Source: Pleurodeles waltl (taxonomy: Eukaryota > Chordata > Amphibia > Caudata > Salamandridae). From it: DNA of 64,000 nt. Shown here one piece after another: positions 45,701-57,835 of the stretch. The stretch lies in the NCBI RefSeq assembly GCF_031143425.1, contig NC_090446.1, positions 1,022,647,066-1,022,711,065 of the forward strand, given 5' to 3'. Below the pieces are notes generated by a model that ran no database searches, was not told the DNA's origin, and saw only the letters and a program-made list of their open reading frames with translations. Numbering within the stretch: the stretch's first letter is position 1; each line of letters begins with the position of its first letter. The position numbers and the translations under genes were made by a program.

Positions 45701-48700
45701 ACAGAGCTGTTTTTTGCAAAGTGCCTGCCTGTAGATTTTGGCCTCTAGCTCAGCCGGCACCTAGGGAAACCTACCAAACCTGTGCATTTTTGAAAACTAG
45801 AGACCTAGGGGAATCCAAGATGGGGTGACTTGTGGGGCTCTGAGCAGGTTCTGTTACCCAGAATCCTTTGCAAACCTCAAAAAGTGGCTAAAAAAACACG
45901 TTTTCCTCACATTTCGGTGACAGAAAGTTCTGGAATCTGAGAGGAGCCACAAATTTCCTTCCACCCAGCGTTCTCCTAAGTCTCCTGATAAAAATGATAC
46001 CTCACTTGTGCGGGTAGGCCTAGCGCCCGCGACAGGAAATGCCCCATAACACAACGTGGACACATCCCATTTTTTGACAGAAATCACAGCTGTTTTTTGC
46101 AAAGTGCCCGCCTATAGATTTTGACCTCTAGCTCAGCCGGCACCTAGGGAAACCTACCAAACCTGTGCATTTTTGAAAACTAGAGACCTAGGGGAATCCA
46201 AGACAGGGTGACTTGTGGGGCTCTGACCAGGTTCTGTTACCCAGAATCCTTTGCAAACCTCAAAAAGTGGCTAAAAAAACACGTTTTCCTCACATTTCGG
46301 TGACAGAAAGTTCTGGAATCTGAGAGGAGCCACAAATTTCCTTCCACCCAGCGTTCTCCTAAGTCTCCTGATAAAAATGATACCTCACTTGTGTGGGTAG
46401 GCCTAGCGCCCGCGACAGGAAATGCCCCAAAACACAACGTGGACACATCCCATTTTTTGACAGAAAACAGAGCTGTTTTTTGCAAAGTGCCTGCCTGTAG
46501 ATTTTGGCCTCTAGCTCAGCCGGCACCTAGGGAAACCTACCAAACCTGTGCATTTTTGAAAACTAGAGACCTAGGGGAATCCAAGATGGGGTGACTTGTG
46601 GGGCTCTGAGCAGGTTCTGTTACCCAGAATCCTTTGCAAACCTCAAAAAGTGGCTAAAAAAACAAGTTTTCCTCACATTTCGGTGACAGAAAGTTCTGGA
46701 ATCTGAGAGGAGCCACAAATTTCCTTCCACCTAGCGTTCCCCCAAGTCTCCCGATAAAAATGATACCTCCCTTGTGTGGGTAGGCCTAGCGCCCGCGACA
46801 GGAAATGCCCCAAAACACAACGTGGACACATCCCATTTTTTGACAGAAAACAGAGCTGTTTTTTGCAAAGTGCCTGCCTGTAGATTTTGGCCTCTAGCTC
46901 AGCCGGCACCTAGGGAAACCTACCAAACCTGTGCATTTTTGAAAACTAGAGACCTAGGGGAATCCAAGATGGGGTGACTTGTGGGGCTCTGACCAGGTTC
47001 TGTTACCCAGAATCCTTTGCAAACCTCAAAAAGTGGCTAAAAAAACACGTTTTCTCACATTTCGGTGACAGAAAGTTCTGGAATCTGAGAGGAGCCACAA
47101 ATTTCCTTCCACCCAGCGTTCTCCTAAGTCTCCTGATAAAAATGATACCTCACTTGTGCGGGTAGGCCTAGCGCCAGCGACAGGAAATGCCCCAAAACAC
47201 AACGTGGACACATCCCATTTTTTGACAGAAAACAGAGCTGTTTTTTGCAAAGTGCCTGCATGTAGATTTTGGCCTCTAGCTCAGCCGGCACCTAGGGAAA
47301 CCTACCAAACCTGTACATTTTTTGAAAACTAGAGACCTAGGGGAATCCAAGAGGGGGTGACTTGTGGGGCTCTGACCAGGTTCTGTTACCCAGAATCCTT
47401 TGCAAACCTCAAAAAGTGGCTGAAAAAACAGGTTTTCCTCACATTTCGATGACGGAAAGTTCTGGAATCTGAGAGGAGCCACAAATTTCCTTCCATCCAG
47501 CGTTCTCCTAAGTCTCCTGATAAAAATGATACCTCACTTGTGTGGGTAGGCCTAGCGCCCGCGACAGGAAATGCCCCAAAACACAACGTGGACACATCCC
47601 ATTTTTTGACAGAAAACACAGCTGTTTTTTGCAAAGTGCCTGCCTGTAGATTTTGGCCTCTAGCTCAGCCGGCACCTAGGGAAACCTACCAAACCTGTGC
47701 ATTTTTTAAAACTAGAGACCTAGGGGAATCAAAGAGGGGGTGACTTGTGGGGCTCTGACCAGGTTCTGTTTCCCAGAATCCTTTGCAAACCTCAAAAAGT
47801 GGCTGAAAAAACACGTTTTCCTCACATTTCGATGACAGAAAGTTCTGGAATCTGAGAGGAGCCACAAATTTCCTTCCACCTAGCCTTCCCCCAAGTCTCC
47901 CGACAAAAATGATACCTCACTTGTGTGGGTAGGCCTAGCGCCCGCAACAGGAAATGCCCGAAAACACAACGTGGACACATCCCATTTTTTGACAGAAAAC
48001 AGAGCTGTTTTTTGCAAAGTGCCTGCCTGTAGATTTTGGCCTCTAGCTCAGCCGGCACCTAGGGAAACCTACCAAACCTGTGCATTTTTGAAAACTAGAG
48101 ACCTAGGGGAATCCAAGATGGGGTGACTTGTGGGGCTCTGACCAGGTTCTGTTACCCAGAATCCTTTGCAAACCTCAAAAAGTGGCTAAAAAAACACGTT
48201 TTCTCACATTTCGGTGACAGAAAGTTCTGGAATCTGAGAGGAGCCACAAATTTCCTTCCACCCAGCGTTCCCCCAAGTCTCCCGATAAAAATGATACCTC
48301 ACTTGTGTGGGTAGGCCTAGCGCCCGCGACAGGAAATGCCCCAAAACACAACGTGGACACATCCCATTTTTTGACAGAAAACACAGCTGTTTTTTGCAAA
48401 GTGCCGGCCTGTAGATTTTGGCCTCTAGCTCAGCCGGCACCTAGGGAAACCTACCAAACCTGTGCATTTTTGAAAACTAGAGACCTAGGGGAATCCAAGA
48501 GGGGGTTGACTTGTGGGGCTCTGACCAGGTTCTGTTACCCAGAATCCTTTGCAAACCTCAAAAAGTGGCTGAAAAAACAGGTTTTCCTCACATTTCGATG
48601 ACAGAAAGTCCTGGAATCTGAGAGGAGCCACAAATTTCCTTCCAACCAGCGTTCCCCCAAGTCTCCCGATAAAAATGATACCTCCCTTGTGTGGGTAGGC

Positions 48701-51700
48701 CTAGCGCCCGCGACAGGAAATTCCCCAAAACACAACGTGGACACATCCCATTTTTTGACAGAAAACACAGCTGTTTTTTGCTAAGTGCCCGCCTGTAGAT
48801 TTTGGCCTCTAGCTCAGCCGGCACCTAGGGAAACCTATCAAACCTGTGCATTTTTGAAAACTAGAGACCTAGGGGAATCCAAGAGGGGGTGACTTGTGGG
48901 GCTCTGACCAGGTTCTGTTACCCAGAATCCTTTGCAAACCTCAAAAAGTGGCTAAAAAAACACGTTTTCCTCACATTTCGGTGACAGAAAGTTCTGGAAT
49001 CTGAGAGGAGCCACAAATTTCCTTCCACCCAGCGTTCTCCTAAGTCTCCTGATAAAAATGATACCTCACTTGTGTGGGTAGGCCTAGCGCCCGCGACAGG
49101 AAATGCCCCAAAACACAACGTGGACACATCCCATTTTTTGACAGAAAACAGAGCTGTTTTTTGCAAAGTGCCTGCCTGTAGATTTTGGCCTCTAGCTCAG
49201 CCGGCACCTAGGGAAACCTACCAAACCTGTGCATTTTTGAAAACTAGAGACCTAGGGGAATCCAAGATGGGGTGACTTGTGGGGCTCTGAGCAGGTTCTG
49301 TTACCCAGAATCCTTTGCAAACCTCAAAAAGTGGCTAAAAAAACACGTTTTCCTCACATTTCGGTGACAGAAAGTTCTGGAATCTGAGAGGAGCCACAAA
49401 TTTCCTTCCACCCAGCGTTCTCCTAAGTCTCCTGATAAAAATGATACCTCACTTGTGCGGGTAGGCCTAGCGCCCGCGACAGGAAATGCCCCATAACACA
49501 ACGTGGACACATCCCATTTTTTGACAGAAATCACAGCTGTTTTTTGCAAAGTGCCCGCCTATAGATTTTGACCTCTAGCTCAGCCGGCACCTAGGGAAAC
49601 CTACCAAACCTGTGCATTTTTGAAAACTAGAGACCTAGGGGAATCCAAGACAGGGTGACTTGTGGGGCTCTGACCAGGTTCTGTTACCCAGAATCCTTTG
49701 CAAACCTCAAAAAGTGGCTAAAAAAACACGTTTTCCTCACATTTCGGTGACAGAAAGTTCTGGAATCTGAGAGGAGCCACAAATTTCCTTCCACCCAGCG
49801 TTCTCCTAAGTCTCCTGATAAAAATGATACCTCACTTGTGTGGGTAGGCCTAGCGCCCGCGACAGGAAATGCCCCAAAACACAACGTGGACACATCCCAT
49901 TTTTTGACAGAAAACAGAGCTGTTTTTTGCAAAGTGCCTGCCTGTAGATTTTGGCCTCTAGCTCAGCCGGCACCTAGGGAAACCTACCAAACCTGTGCAT
50001 TTTTGAAAACTAGAGACCTAGGGGAATCCAAGATGGGGTGACTTGTGGGGCTCTGAGCAGGTTCTGTTACCCAGAATCCTTTGCAAACCTCAAAAAGTGG
50101 CTAAAAAAACAAGTTTTCCTCACATTTCGGTGACAGAAAGTTCTGGAATCTGAGAGGAGCCACAAATTTCCTTCCACCTAGCGTTCCCCCAAGTCTCCCG
50201 ATAAAAATGATACCTCCCTTGTGTGGGTAGGCCTAGCGCCCGCGACAGGAAATGCCCCAAAACACAACGTGGACACATCCCATTTTTTGACAGAAAACAG
50301 AGCTGTTTTTTGCAAAGTGCCTGCCTGTAGATTTTGGCCTCTAGCTCAGCCGGCACCTAGGGAAACCTACCAAACCTGTGCATTTTTGAAAACTAGAGAC
50401 CTAGGGGAATCCAAGATGGGGTGACTTGTGGGGCTCTGACCAGGTTCTGTTACCCAGAATCCTTTGCAAACCTCAAAAAGTGGCTAAAAAAACACGTTTT
50501 CTCACATTTCGGTGACAGAAAGTTCTGGAATCTGAGAGGAGCCACAAATTTCCTTCCACCCAGCGTTCTCCTAAGTCTCCTGATAAAAATGATACCTCAC
50601 TTGTGCGGGTAGGCCTAGCGCCAGCGACAGGAAATGCCCCAAAACACAACGTGGACACATCCCATTTTTTGACAGAAAACAGAGCTGTTTTTTGCAAAGT
50701 GCCTGCATGTAGATTTTGGCCTCTAGCTCAGCCGGCACCTAGGGAAACCTACCAAACCTGTACATTTTTTGAAAACTAGAGACCTAGGGGAATCCAAGAG
50801 GGGGTGACTTGTGGGGCTCTGACCAGGTTCTGTTACCCAGAATCCTTTGCAAACCTCAAAAAGTGGCTGAAAAAACAGGTTTTCCTCACATTTCGATGAC
50901 GGAAAGTTCTGGAATCTGAGAGGAGCCACAAATTTCCTTCCATCCAGCGTTCTCCTAAGTCTCCTGATAAAAATGATACCTCACTTGTGTGGGTAGGCCT
51001 AGCGCCCGCGACAGGAAATGCCCCAAAACACAACGTGGACACATCCCATTTTTTGACAGAAAACACAGCTGTTTTTTGCAAAGTGCCTGCCTGTAGATTT
51101 TGGCCTCTAGCTCAGCCGGCACCTAGGGAAACCTACCAAACCTGTGCATTTTTTAAAACTAGAGACCTAGGGGAATCAAAGAGGGGGTGACTTGTGGGGC
51201 TCTGACCAGGTTCTGTTTCCCAGAATCCTTTGCAAACCTCAAAAAGTGGCTGAAAAAACACGTTTTCCTCACATTTCGATGACAGAAAGTTCTGGAATCT
51301 GAGAGGAGCCACAAATTTCCTTCCACCTAGCCTTCCCCCAAGTCTCCCGACAAAAATGATACCTCACTTGTGTGGGTAGGCCTAGCGCCCGCAACAGGAA
51401 ATGCCCGAAAACACAACGTGGACACATCCCATTTTTTGACAGAAAACAGAGCTGTTTTTTGCAAAGTGCCTGCCTGTAGATTTTGGCCTCTAGCTCAGCC
51501 GGCACCTAGGGAAACCTACCAAACCTGTGCATTTTTGAAAACTAGAGACCTAGGGGAATCCAAGATGGGGTGACTTGTGGGGCTCTGACCAGGTTCTGTT
51601 ACCCAGAATCCTTTGCAAACCTCAAAAAGTGGCTAAAAAAACACGTTTTCTCACATTTCGGTGACAGAAAGTTCTGGAATCTGAGAGGAGCCACAAATTT

Positions 51701-52747
51701 CCTTCCACCCAGCGTTCCCCCAAGTCTCCCGATAAAAATGATACCTCACTTGTGTGGGTAGGCCTAGCGCCCGCAACAGGAAATGCCCCAAAACACAACG
51801 TGGACACATCCCATTTTTTGACAGAAAACACAGCTGTTTTTTGCAAAGTGCCGGCCTGTAGATTTTGGCCTCTAGCTCAGCCGGCACCTAGGGAAACCTA
51901 CCAAACCTGTGCATTTTTGAAAACTAGAGACCTAGGGGAATCCAAGAGGGGGTTGACTTGTGGGGCTCTGACGAGGTTCTGTTACCCAGAATCCTTTGCA
52001 AACCTCAAAAAGTGGCTGAAAAAACAGGTTTTCCTCACATTTCGATGACAGAAAGTCCTGGAATCTGAGAGGAGCCACAAATTTCCTTCCAACCAGCGTT
52101 CCCCCAAGTCTCCCGATAAAAATGATACCTCCCTTGTGTGGGTAGGCCTAGCGCCCGCGACAGGAAATTCCCCAAAACACAACGTGGACACATCCCATTT
52201 TTTGACAGAAAACACAGCTGTTTTTTGCAAAGTGCCCGCCTGTAGATTTTGGCCTCTAGCTCAGCCGGCACCTAGGGAAACCTATCAAACCTGTGCATTT
52301 TTGAAAACTAGAGACCTAGGGGAATCCAAGAGGGGGTGACTTGTGGGGCTCTGACCAGGTTCTGTTACCCAGAATCCTTTGCAAACCTCAAAAAGTGGCT
52401 AAAAAAACACGTTTTCCTCACATTTCGGTGACAGAAAGTTCTGGAATCTGAGAGGAGCCACAAATTTCCTTCCACCCAGTGTTCTCCTAAGTCTCCTGAT
52501 AAAAATGATACCTCCCTTGTGTGTGTAGGCCTAGCGCCCGCGACAGGAAATGCCCCAAAACACAACGTGGACACATCCCATTTTTTGACAGAAAACAGAG
52601 CTGTTTTTTGCAAAGTGCCTGCCTGTAGATTTTGGCCTCTAGCTCAGCCGGCACCTAGGGAAACCTACCAAACCTGTGCATTTTTGAAAACTAGAGACCT
52701 AGGGGAATCCAAGATGGGGTGACTTGTGGGGCTCTGAGCAGGTTCTG
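42790..52747 (+). repeat. Higher-order repeat domain 2 (9-mer, 3447 bp)
   Basis: Diagnostic variants recur at 9 x 383 minus single-base losses, exactly 3447 bp apart. Examples are CTGTACATTTTTTG at 43864, 47311 and 50758; the GGGGGTTGACTTG insertion near 45055, 48502 and 51949; and CCCCATAACACAACG near 46041 and 49488. Copy 1 is 42790-46236, copy 2 is 46237-49683, and copy 3 begins at 49684 but is rearranged after about 52500. Copies 1 and 2 differ at only scattered single bases in the stretches I compared, so the amplification is recent. Confidence 0.88.
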
Positions 52748-54844
52748 TTACCCAGAATCCTTTGCAAACCTCAAAAAGTGGCTAAAAAAACACGTTTTCT
52801 CACATTTCGGTGACAGAAAGTTCTGGAATCTGAGAGGAGCCACAAATTTCCTTCCACCCAGCGTTCTCCTAAGTCTCCTGATAAAAATGATACCTCACTT
52901 GTGCGGGTAGGCCTAGCGCCAGCGACAGGAAATGCCCCAAAACACAACGTGGACACATCCCATTTTTTGACAGAAAACAGAGCTGTTTTTTGCAAAGTGC
53001 CTGCCTGTAGATTTTGGCCTCTAGCTCAGCCGGCACCTAGGGAAACCTACCAAACCTGTACATTTTTTGAAAACTAGAGACCTAGGGGAATCCAAGAGGG
53101 GGTGACTTGTGGGGCTCTGACCAGGTTCTGTTACCCAGAATCCTTTGCAAACCTCAAAAAGTGGCTGAAAAAACAGGTTTTCCTCACATTTCGATGACAG
53201 AAAGTTCTGGAATCTGAGAGGAGCCACAAATTTCCTTCCACCTAGCGTTCCCCCAAGTCTCCCGACAAAAATGATACCTCACTTGTGTGGGTAGGCCTAG
53301 CGCCCGCAACAGGAAATGTCCGAAAACACAACGTGGACACATCCCATTTTTTGACAGAAAACAGAGCTGTTTTTTGCAAAGTGCCTGCCTGTAGATTTTG
53401 GCCTCTAGCTCAGCCGGCACCTAGGGAAACCTACCAAACCTGTGCATTTTTGAAAACTAGAGACCTAGGGGAATCCAAGATGGGGTGACTTGTGGGGCTC
53501 TGACCAGGTTCTGTTACCCAGAATCCTTTGCAAACCTCAAAAAGTGGCTAAAAAAACACGTTTTCTCACATTTCGGTGACAGAAAGTTCTGGAATCTGAG
53601 AGGAGCCACAAATTTCCTTCCACCCAGCGTTCCCCCAAGTCTCCCGATAAAAATGATACCTCACTTGTGTGGGTAGGCCTAGCGCCCGCGACAGGAAATG
53701 CCCCAAAACACAACGTGGACACATCCCATTTTTTGACAGAAAACACAGCTGTTTTTTGCAAAGTGCCCGCCTGTAGATTTTGGCCTCTAGCTCAGCCGGC
53801 ACCTAGGGAAACCTACCAAACCTGTGCATTTTTGAAAACTAGAGACCTAGGGGAATCCAAGATGGGGTGACTTGTGGGGCTCTGACCAGGTTCTGTTACC
53901 CAGAATCCTTTGCAAACCTCAAAAAGTGGCTAAAAAAACACGTTTTCTCACATTTCGGTGACAGAAAGTTCTGGAATCTGAGAGGAGCCACAAATTTCCT
54001 TCCACCCAGCGTTCTCCTAAGTCTCCTGATAAAAATGATACCTCACTTGTGTGGGTAGGCCTAGCGCCCGCGACAGGAAATGCCCCAAAACACAACGTGG
54101 ACACATCCCATTTTTTGACAGAAAACACAGCTGTTTTTTGCAAAGTGCCTGCCTGTAGATTTTGGCCTCTAGCTCAGCCGGCACCTAGGGAAACCTACCA
54201 AACCTGTGCATTTTTGAAAACTAGAGACCTAGGGGAATCCAAGATGGGGTGACTTGTGGGGCTCTGAGCAGGTTCTGTTACCCAGAATCCTTTGCAAACC
54301 TCAAAAAGTGGCTAAAAAAACACGTTTTCCTCACATTTCGGTGACAGAAAGTTCTGGAATCTAAGAGGAGCCACAAAGGTCCTTCCACCCAGCGTTCCCC
54401 CAAGTCTCCCGATAAAAATGATACCTCACTTGTGTGGGTAGGCCTAGCGCCCGCTACAGGAAATGCCCTAAAACACAACGTGGACACATCCCATTTTTTG
54501 ACAGAAAACACAGCTGTTTTTTGCAAAGTGCCCGCCTGTAGATTTTGGCCTCTAGCTCAGCCGGCACCTAGGGAAACCTACCAAACCTGTGCATTTTTGA
54601 AAACTAGAGACCTAGGGGAATCCAAGATGTGGTGACTTGTGGGGCTCTGACCAGGTTCTGTTACCCAGAATCCTTTGCAAACCTCAGAAAGTGGCTAAAA
54701 AAACACATTTTCCTCACATTTCGGTGACAGAAAGTTGTGGAATCTGAGAGGAGCCACAAATTTCCTTCCACCCAGCGTTCCCCAAGTCTCCCGATAAAAA
54801 TGATACCTCACTTGTTTGGGTAGGCCTAGCGCCCGCGACAGGAA
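52748..54844 (+). repeat. Right end of the satellite array, rearranged and diverging monomers
   Basis: After the third 9-mer copy the order changes. The monomer at about 53130 joins the front of one 9-mer type to the back of the next, so one monomer has been deleted. The last two or three monomers carry private changes (for example AAAGGTCCTTCC near 54375, CATTTTCC near 54708, and a lost C in GTTCCCCAAG at 54777). Greater divergence at the edge is typical of tandem arrays. Confidence 0.75.
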
Positions 54845-54904
54845 TGGATCACACAAGGGTCAATGGTAGTCCTTGCATGAGGGCTACTGTTAACCCTGGA
54901 GTGA

Positions 54905-55190
54905 TTCATTACTGAAGCAGGCACTAGGCGCAGGAACACAAGCAGGGTTGTGTTTTTATCAGGACAAGTGGGGAAACACTGGGTGGTAGGAATTTTTAGG
55001 ATCCCTGCAGATCCCTGGACTTTTGCTCATTGGAATGCAAGGAAAATGTGTTTTTTAAGCACATTTTGTGATTTCAAGGGGATTCCGGGTGAAGGAAAAC
55101 TGGTGAGAGCCACGCAAGTCCTGCACCCTTGGACTCCCCTGGTAGTAGTTTGTTAAAGTTAACCCACCACTCACACTGGTTGGTTTTAGC
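54905..55190 (-). repeat. Diverged satellite monomer in inverted orientation
   Basis: Read on the plus strand, GTTTTTATCAGGA..AAACACTGGGTGG, AGGAAAATGTGTTTTTTA, GGGGATTCCGGGTGAAG and CTTGGACTCCCCTGG match the reverse complement of the monomer in the correct order and spacing, but with many substitutions. It lies about 60 bp beyond the array end. It is far more diverged than any array monomer. Confidence 0.8.
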
Positions 55191-55477
55191 ACCTCCAGAA
55201 ATTATGGTTTCAAATCATGACTAGTTATCAAAGTATCTGAATATTGAAGCCAAGCCTTCTGAAGGTGGGCCATAAAGCCGCGTCCAGGCACCAACCAATT
55301 TATGGTCCATTCACACGCCATTCACGCACAACAAACAACCCTTTCATATCGCCAGCCACGGGCCCAATCCAACCAATCACTGCACTCACATTAACTTACC
55401 GCTGCCAGACAAGAGCCCATCACATTCACACACCCCAGAACGGAATAAGTTTGACTACATTTTACCACCTGTCAAGT
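55191..55477. other. Unassigned DNA
   Basis: No gene or named repeat is recognised between the inverted monomer and the 285-bp tandem duplication. Confidence 0.4.
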
Positions 55478-56046
55478 AACTGCCTCCTTCTTCCTTAACA
55501 TTACCAAATGCATGCGTAACGAACCTTTACTAATGACTCCTGTGACAGCCACCTGAGGCTCAGGAAGACATGTTTTTCATGCGCCTTTAACGCACTCTCT
55601 GTGCTAAATCCAACTCCTTCCAGTTTGTGGATGCAAGTTGGGGGTGTCTGAGTATGCCGTACAAAGCGATTCCTCGAACTGAGTGAGCATATATACCTTT
55701 GAAACTAAGGGAGACATGCTGGGGATTTCTCATGATGTTACCTAAAGAGAAGGTCATAGGCTAACTGCCTCCTTCTTCCTTAACATTACCAAATGCATGC
55801 GTAACAAACCTTTACTTATGACTCCTGTGACAGCCACCTGAGGTTGAGGAAGACATGTTTTTCATGCTCCTTTAATGCACTCTATGTGCTAAATCCAACT
55901 GCTTCCAGTTTGTGGATGCAAGTTGGGGTGTCCGAGTATGCCATACAAAGCGATTCCTCGAACTGAGTGAGCATATCTACCTTTGAAACTAAGGGAGACA
56001 TGCTGGGGATTTCTCATGATGTTCCCTAAAGAGAAGGTCATAGGCT
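55478..56046 (+). repeat. 285-bp tandem duplication
   Basis: The unit starting AACTGCCTCCTTCTTCC at 55478 is repeated at 55763 with few differences, and the second copy ends near 56046. A third, more diverged partial copy (AGTTTGTGGAAGCAAGTTGG...) lies at about 56427-56534. No coding sequence is evident. The neighbouring piggyBac remnant suggests that these may be terminal sequences of that element, but this is unproven. Confidence 0.85.
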
Positions 56047-56781
56047 ATGAAAAAGGGTAGTGTTTGGTACATAGGGGAGTCCATGAGAACGTAGCATATG
56101 TCCCAGCCAACATTATGTGCAGTGATGTGACTATAATGCACTTATACAGCAAACTGAACATCTACTAAGTTCTGATGGAGGATGAACATGAAAAGCAGGT
56201 CAAACACTGACCTATACAAGTCATTCTCCTTCAGTGCTGGGATGGCACCAATGGGTTTAAACCCATAGGTGTAGATGATGTACATCTGTACTACCTTTAC
56301 TATCTGCCTTCTACCTGTGCAATAACCCTGTGAAGGCACTCCTACCATAAGCTTTCCTTACCCATTCATGTCTCTGTTCTCATCAGAGTCCTGGCTAATC
56401 CTGTATAATAGCCATGTGAACCTACACTAGTTTGTGGAAGCAAGTTGGGGGTCTCCAAGTATGCCGTACAAAGTGATTCCTTGAACTGAGAGAGCATATC
56501 TACAGTTGAAAGTAAGGTAGACATGCAGGTGAAGAAAGATTACTCCGTGGCAATGTGGCATATGTTCTGTCCACTAGTATATGCAGTAGGGGGAATATAA
56601 TGCATGATAATTGAACAGAACACCGACCACGCTCGGACGGTGGAGTTAGCGGTCAAGCAGTCCAAAAGGAAGTCCATGATGAAGTAAAATTCTGTGGCTC
56701 CTTGCCTAACGAAGCAGTGGCCCATGGATGTTCGGTATCCATGCACTGCCACTGAAAGAATTACCCAACGGCAGCTCAACC
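56047..56781. other. Unassigned DNA with a partial third repeat copy
   Basis: Apart from the diverged third copy of the 285-bp unit, the segment shows weakly repeated blocks (TGCATTATA..CATATGC on the minus strand near 56130 and 56590). It is downstream of the piggyBac stop codon on the minus strand and could be its 3' flank. Confidence 0.35.
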
Positions 56782-56974
56782 TCAGTCGATTTCCCAGAAC
56801 TTTGCTTTAGTATGATACAACGTAAAGCAAGTAGGGATACAGAGGCCTGGTTGTGATGGACACTGGGGACAGTAATACCGACTCTCCTGCCGCTTTCCAT
56901 GCTTCGAGCACACTTTACAGCGACGACATGGACGATCCTTTTTGGGTGTTATAGGAATGCCAGGGCAGTACACA
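56782..56974 (-). pseudogene. piggyBac-type transposase C-terminal cysteine-rich domain
   Basis: The minus strand encodes RPCRRCKVCSKHGKRQESRY followed by YCPQCPSQPGLCIPTCFTLYHT, then a stop at 56782-56784. The spacing C-x2-C ... C-x2-C ... C-x3-C-F-x2-YHT is the C-terminal zinc-binding domain of piggyBac and PGBD4-like transposases, which recognises the transposon ends. Only this last exon-sized part remains; the catalytic domain is absent. Upstream, the frame runs into LTR sequence at about 56975, which marks the break. Confidence 0.75.
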
Positions 56975-57835
56975 TTCCTGAGGGAGGGGGTGTTAGCACC
57001 TCCACCCAGGAATGGCTTTGTTCTGCAACTCAGTGAGAAATTCCTCTCACTCCAAGGTTGTAGATTGGATGTCTGGCGGTGGCAGGCTGAATAGAACCAG
57101 TCAGCAGCCATGCCAGGATACTTGGCTTTTGCAAGGGGCCACCTCTAAGGTGACCACTGGGTACATAGTAATAAATCCAATACTGCCACCAGTTTGGATT
57201 TACCATCCTGAGTTGTTTGATACCAAACAACCCAGTGCCCAGAGTGGCCATCATTTGGCTGTGAAACTCGTGTTGACCAGTGTACAACACATGTATTAAA
57301 ATGGCTGCTCAGTCTACTCACTATGCCCAAGGTTTGGCAAGGACACAGTGGGGGCATAGTGGTCATGCATCTATGCCTTCACATACAGTATGGTGCACCC
57401 TGTCTTAGGGCTGTAAGGAGTGCCAGAGGGGTGACTTACCCATATGGTATGCAGTATGCAGTGGGCAGGGCACACAGGCAGTGTGCCATGTCGAGTTTGC
57501 AATTTAGATTTGCATCAGGGCACTCAGCCTGCAATGGTAGTGCTGGGTGCACTTGAATCCACAGCCCTAGAAGGTGGTACAATCAGTGCTGCTGCCCTCA
57601 GGGACCTACCCTTATTACCTCCTGCCCTAGGCACCTAAGTGCCATTTACTATGGACTTATGGTGGCAGAAAATTGTGTCTCTAATTATGTCAATGCATCA
57701 CAACAGTTTTAGGGAAAGAGCTCTGGTCCAGGGAACCTGGTTAGCTGGGGCCTTGGGCACTACCATTTCTAGGATGCATCATACATCAGGCAATAAGTGG
57801 GAGCTAACCATGTCGAAATGAGGCCTTTTCTCACA
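56975..57835 (-). repeat. LTR fragment of the Gmr1-like family, minus strand
   Basis: The reverse complement starts TGTGAGAAAAGGCCTCATTT at 57835 and follows the LTR at 3177 for about 860 bp. Shared blocks include CTTACAGCCCTAAG(A/G)CAGGGTGCAC, TTTGGTATCAAAC and GGAGGTGCTAACACC. It is substantially diverged. It stops near 56975, where the piggyBac tail begins, so it lacks the promoter half of the LTR. No polypurine tract or internal region adjoins it. Confidence 0.75.

Larger units (their letters stand above)
33762..54844 (+). repeat. 383-bp satellite array, about 55 monomers
   Basis: The unit is taken from GTTCCCCCAAGTCTCC to the next such site. It recurs every 383 bp, head to tail, for 21.1 kb; some units are 382 bp from a lost C in the TTTTCCTCAC block. 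Constant blocks include GTGGGTAGGCCTAGCGCCCGC, AACACAACGTGGACACATCC and CTTGTGGGGCTCTGA. Monomers fall into recurring variant types, which are arranged in higher-order units (separate entries). The array ends within a monomer at 54844. Conserved 62-98 codon open frames on both strands come from the near identity of copies, not from protein selection. I found no CENP-B-box-like motif. Confidence 0.97.

Noticed and set aside
33762..54844. Dozens of 62-98 codon open frames repeated on both strands every 383 bp
   Set aside because: They recur because the satellite monomers are nearly identical. They occur on both strands, start or end at simple variants and have no recognisable domain.
33762..54844. 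Regular repeats considered as a CRISPR array
   Set aside because: The whole 383-bp unit repeats with no variable spacers, and the setting is eukaryotic.
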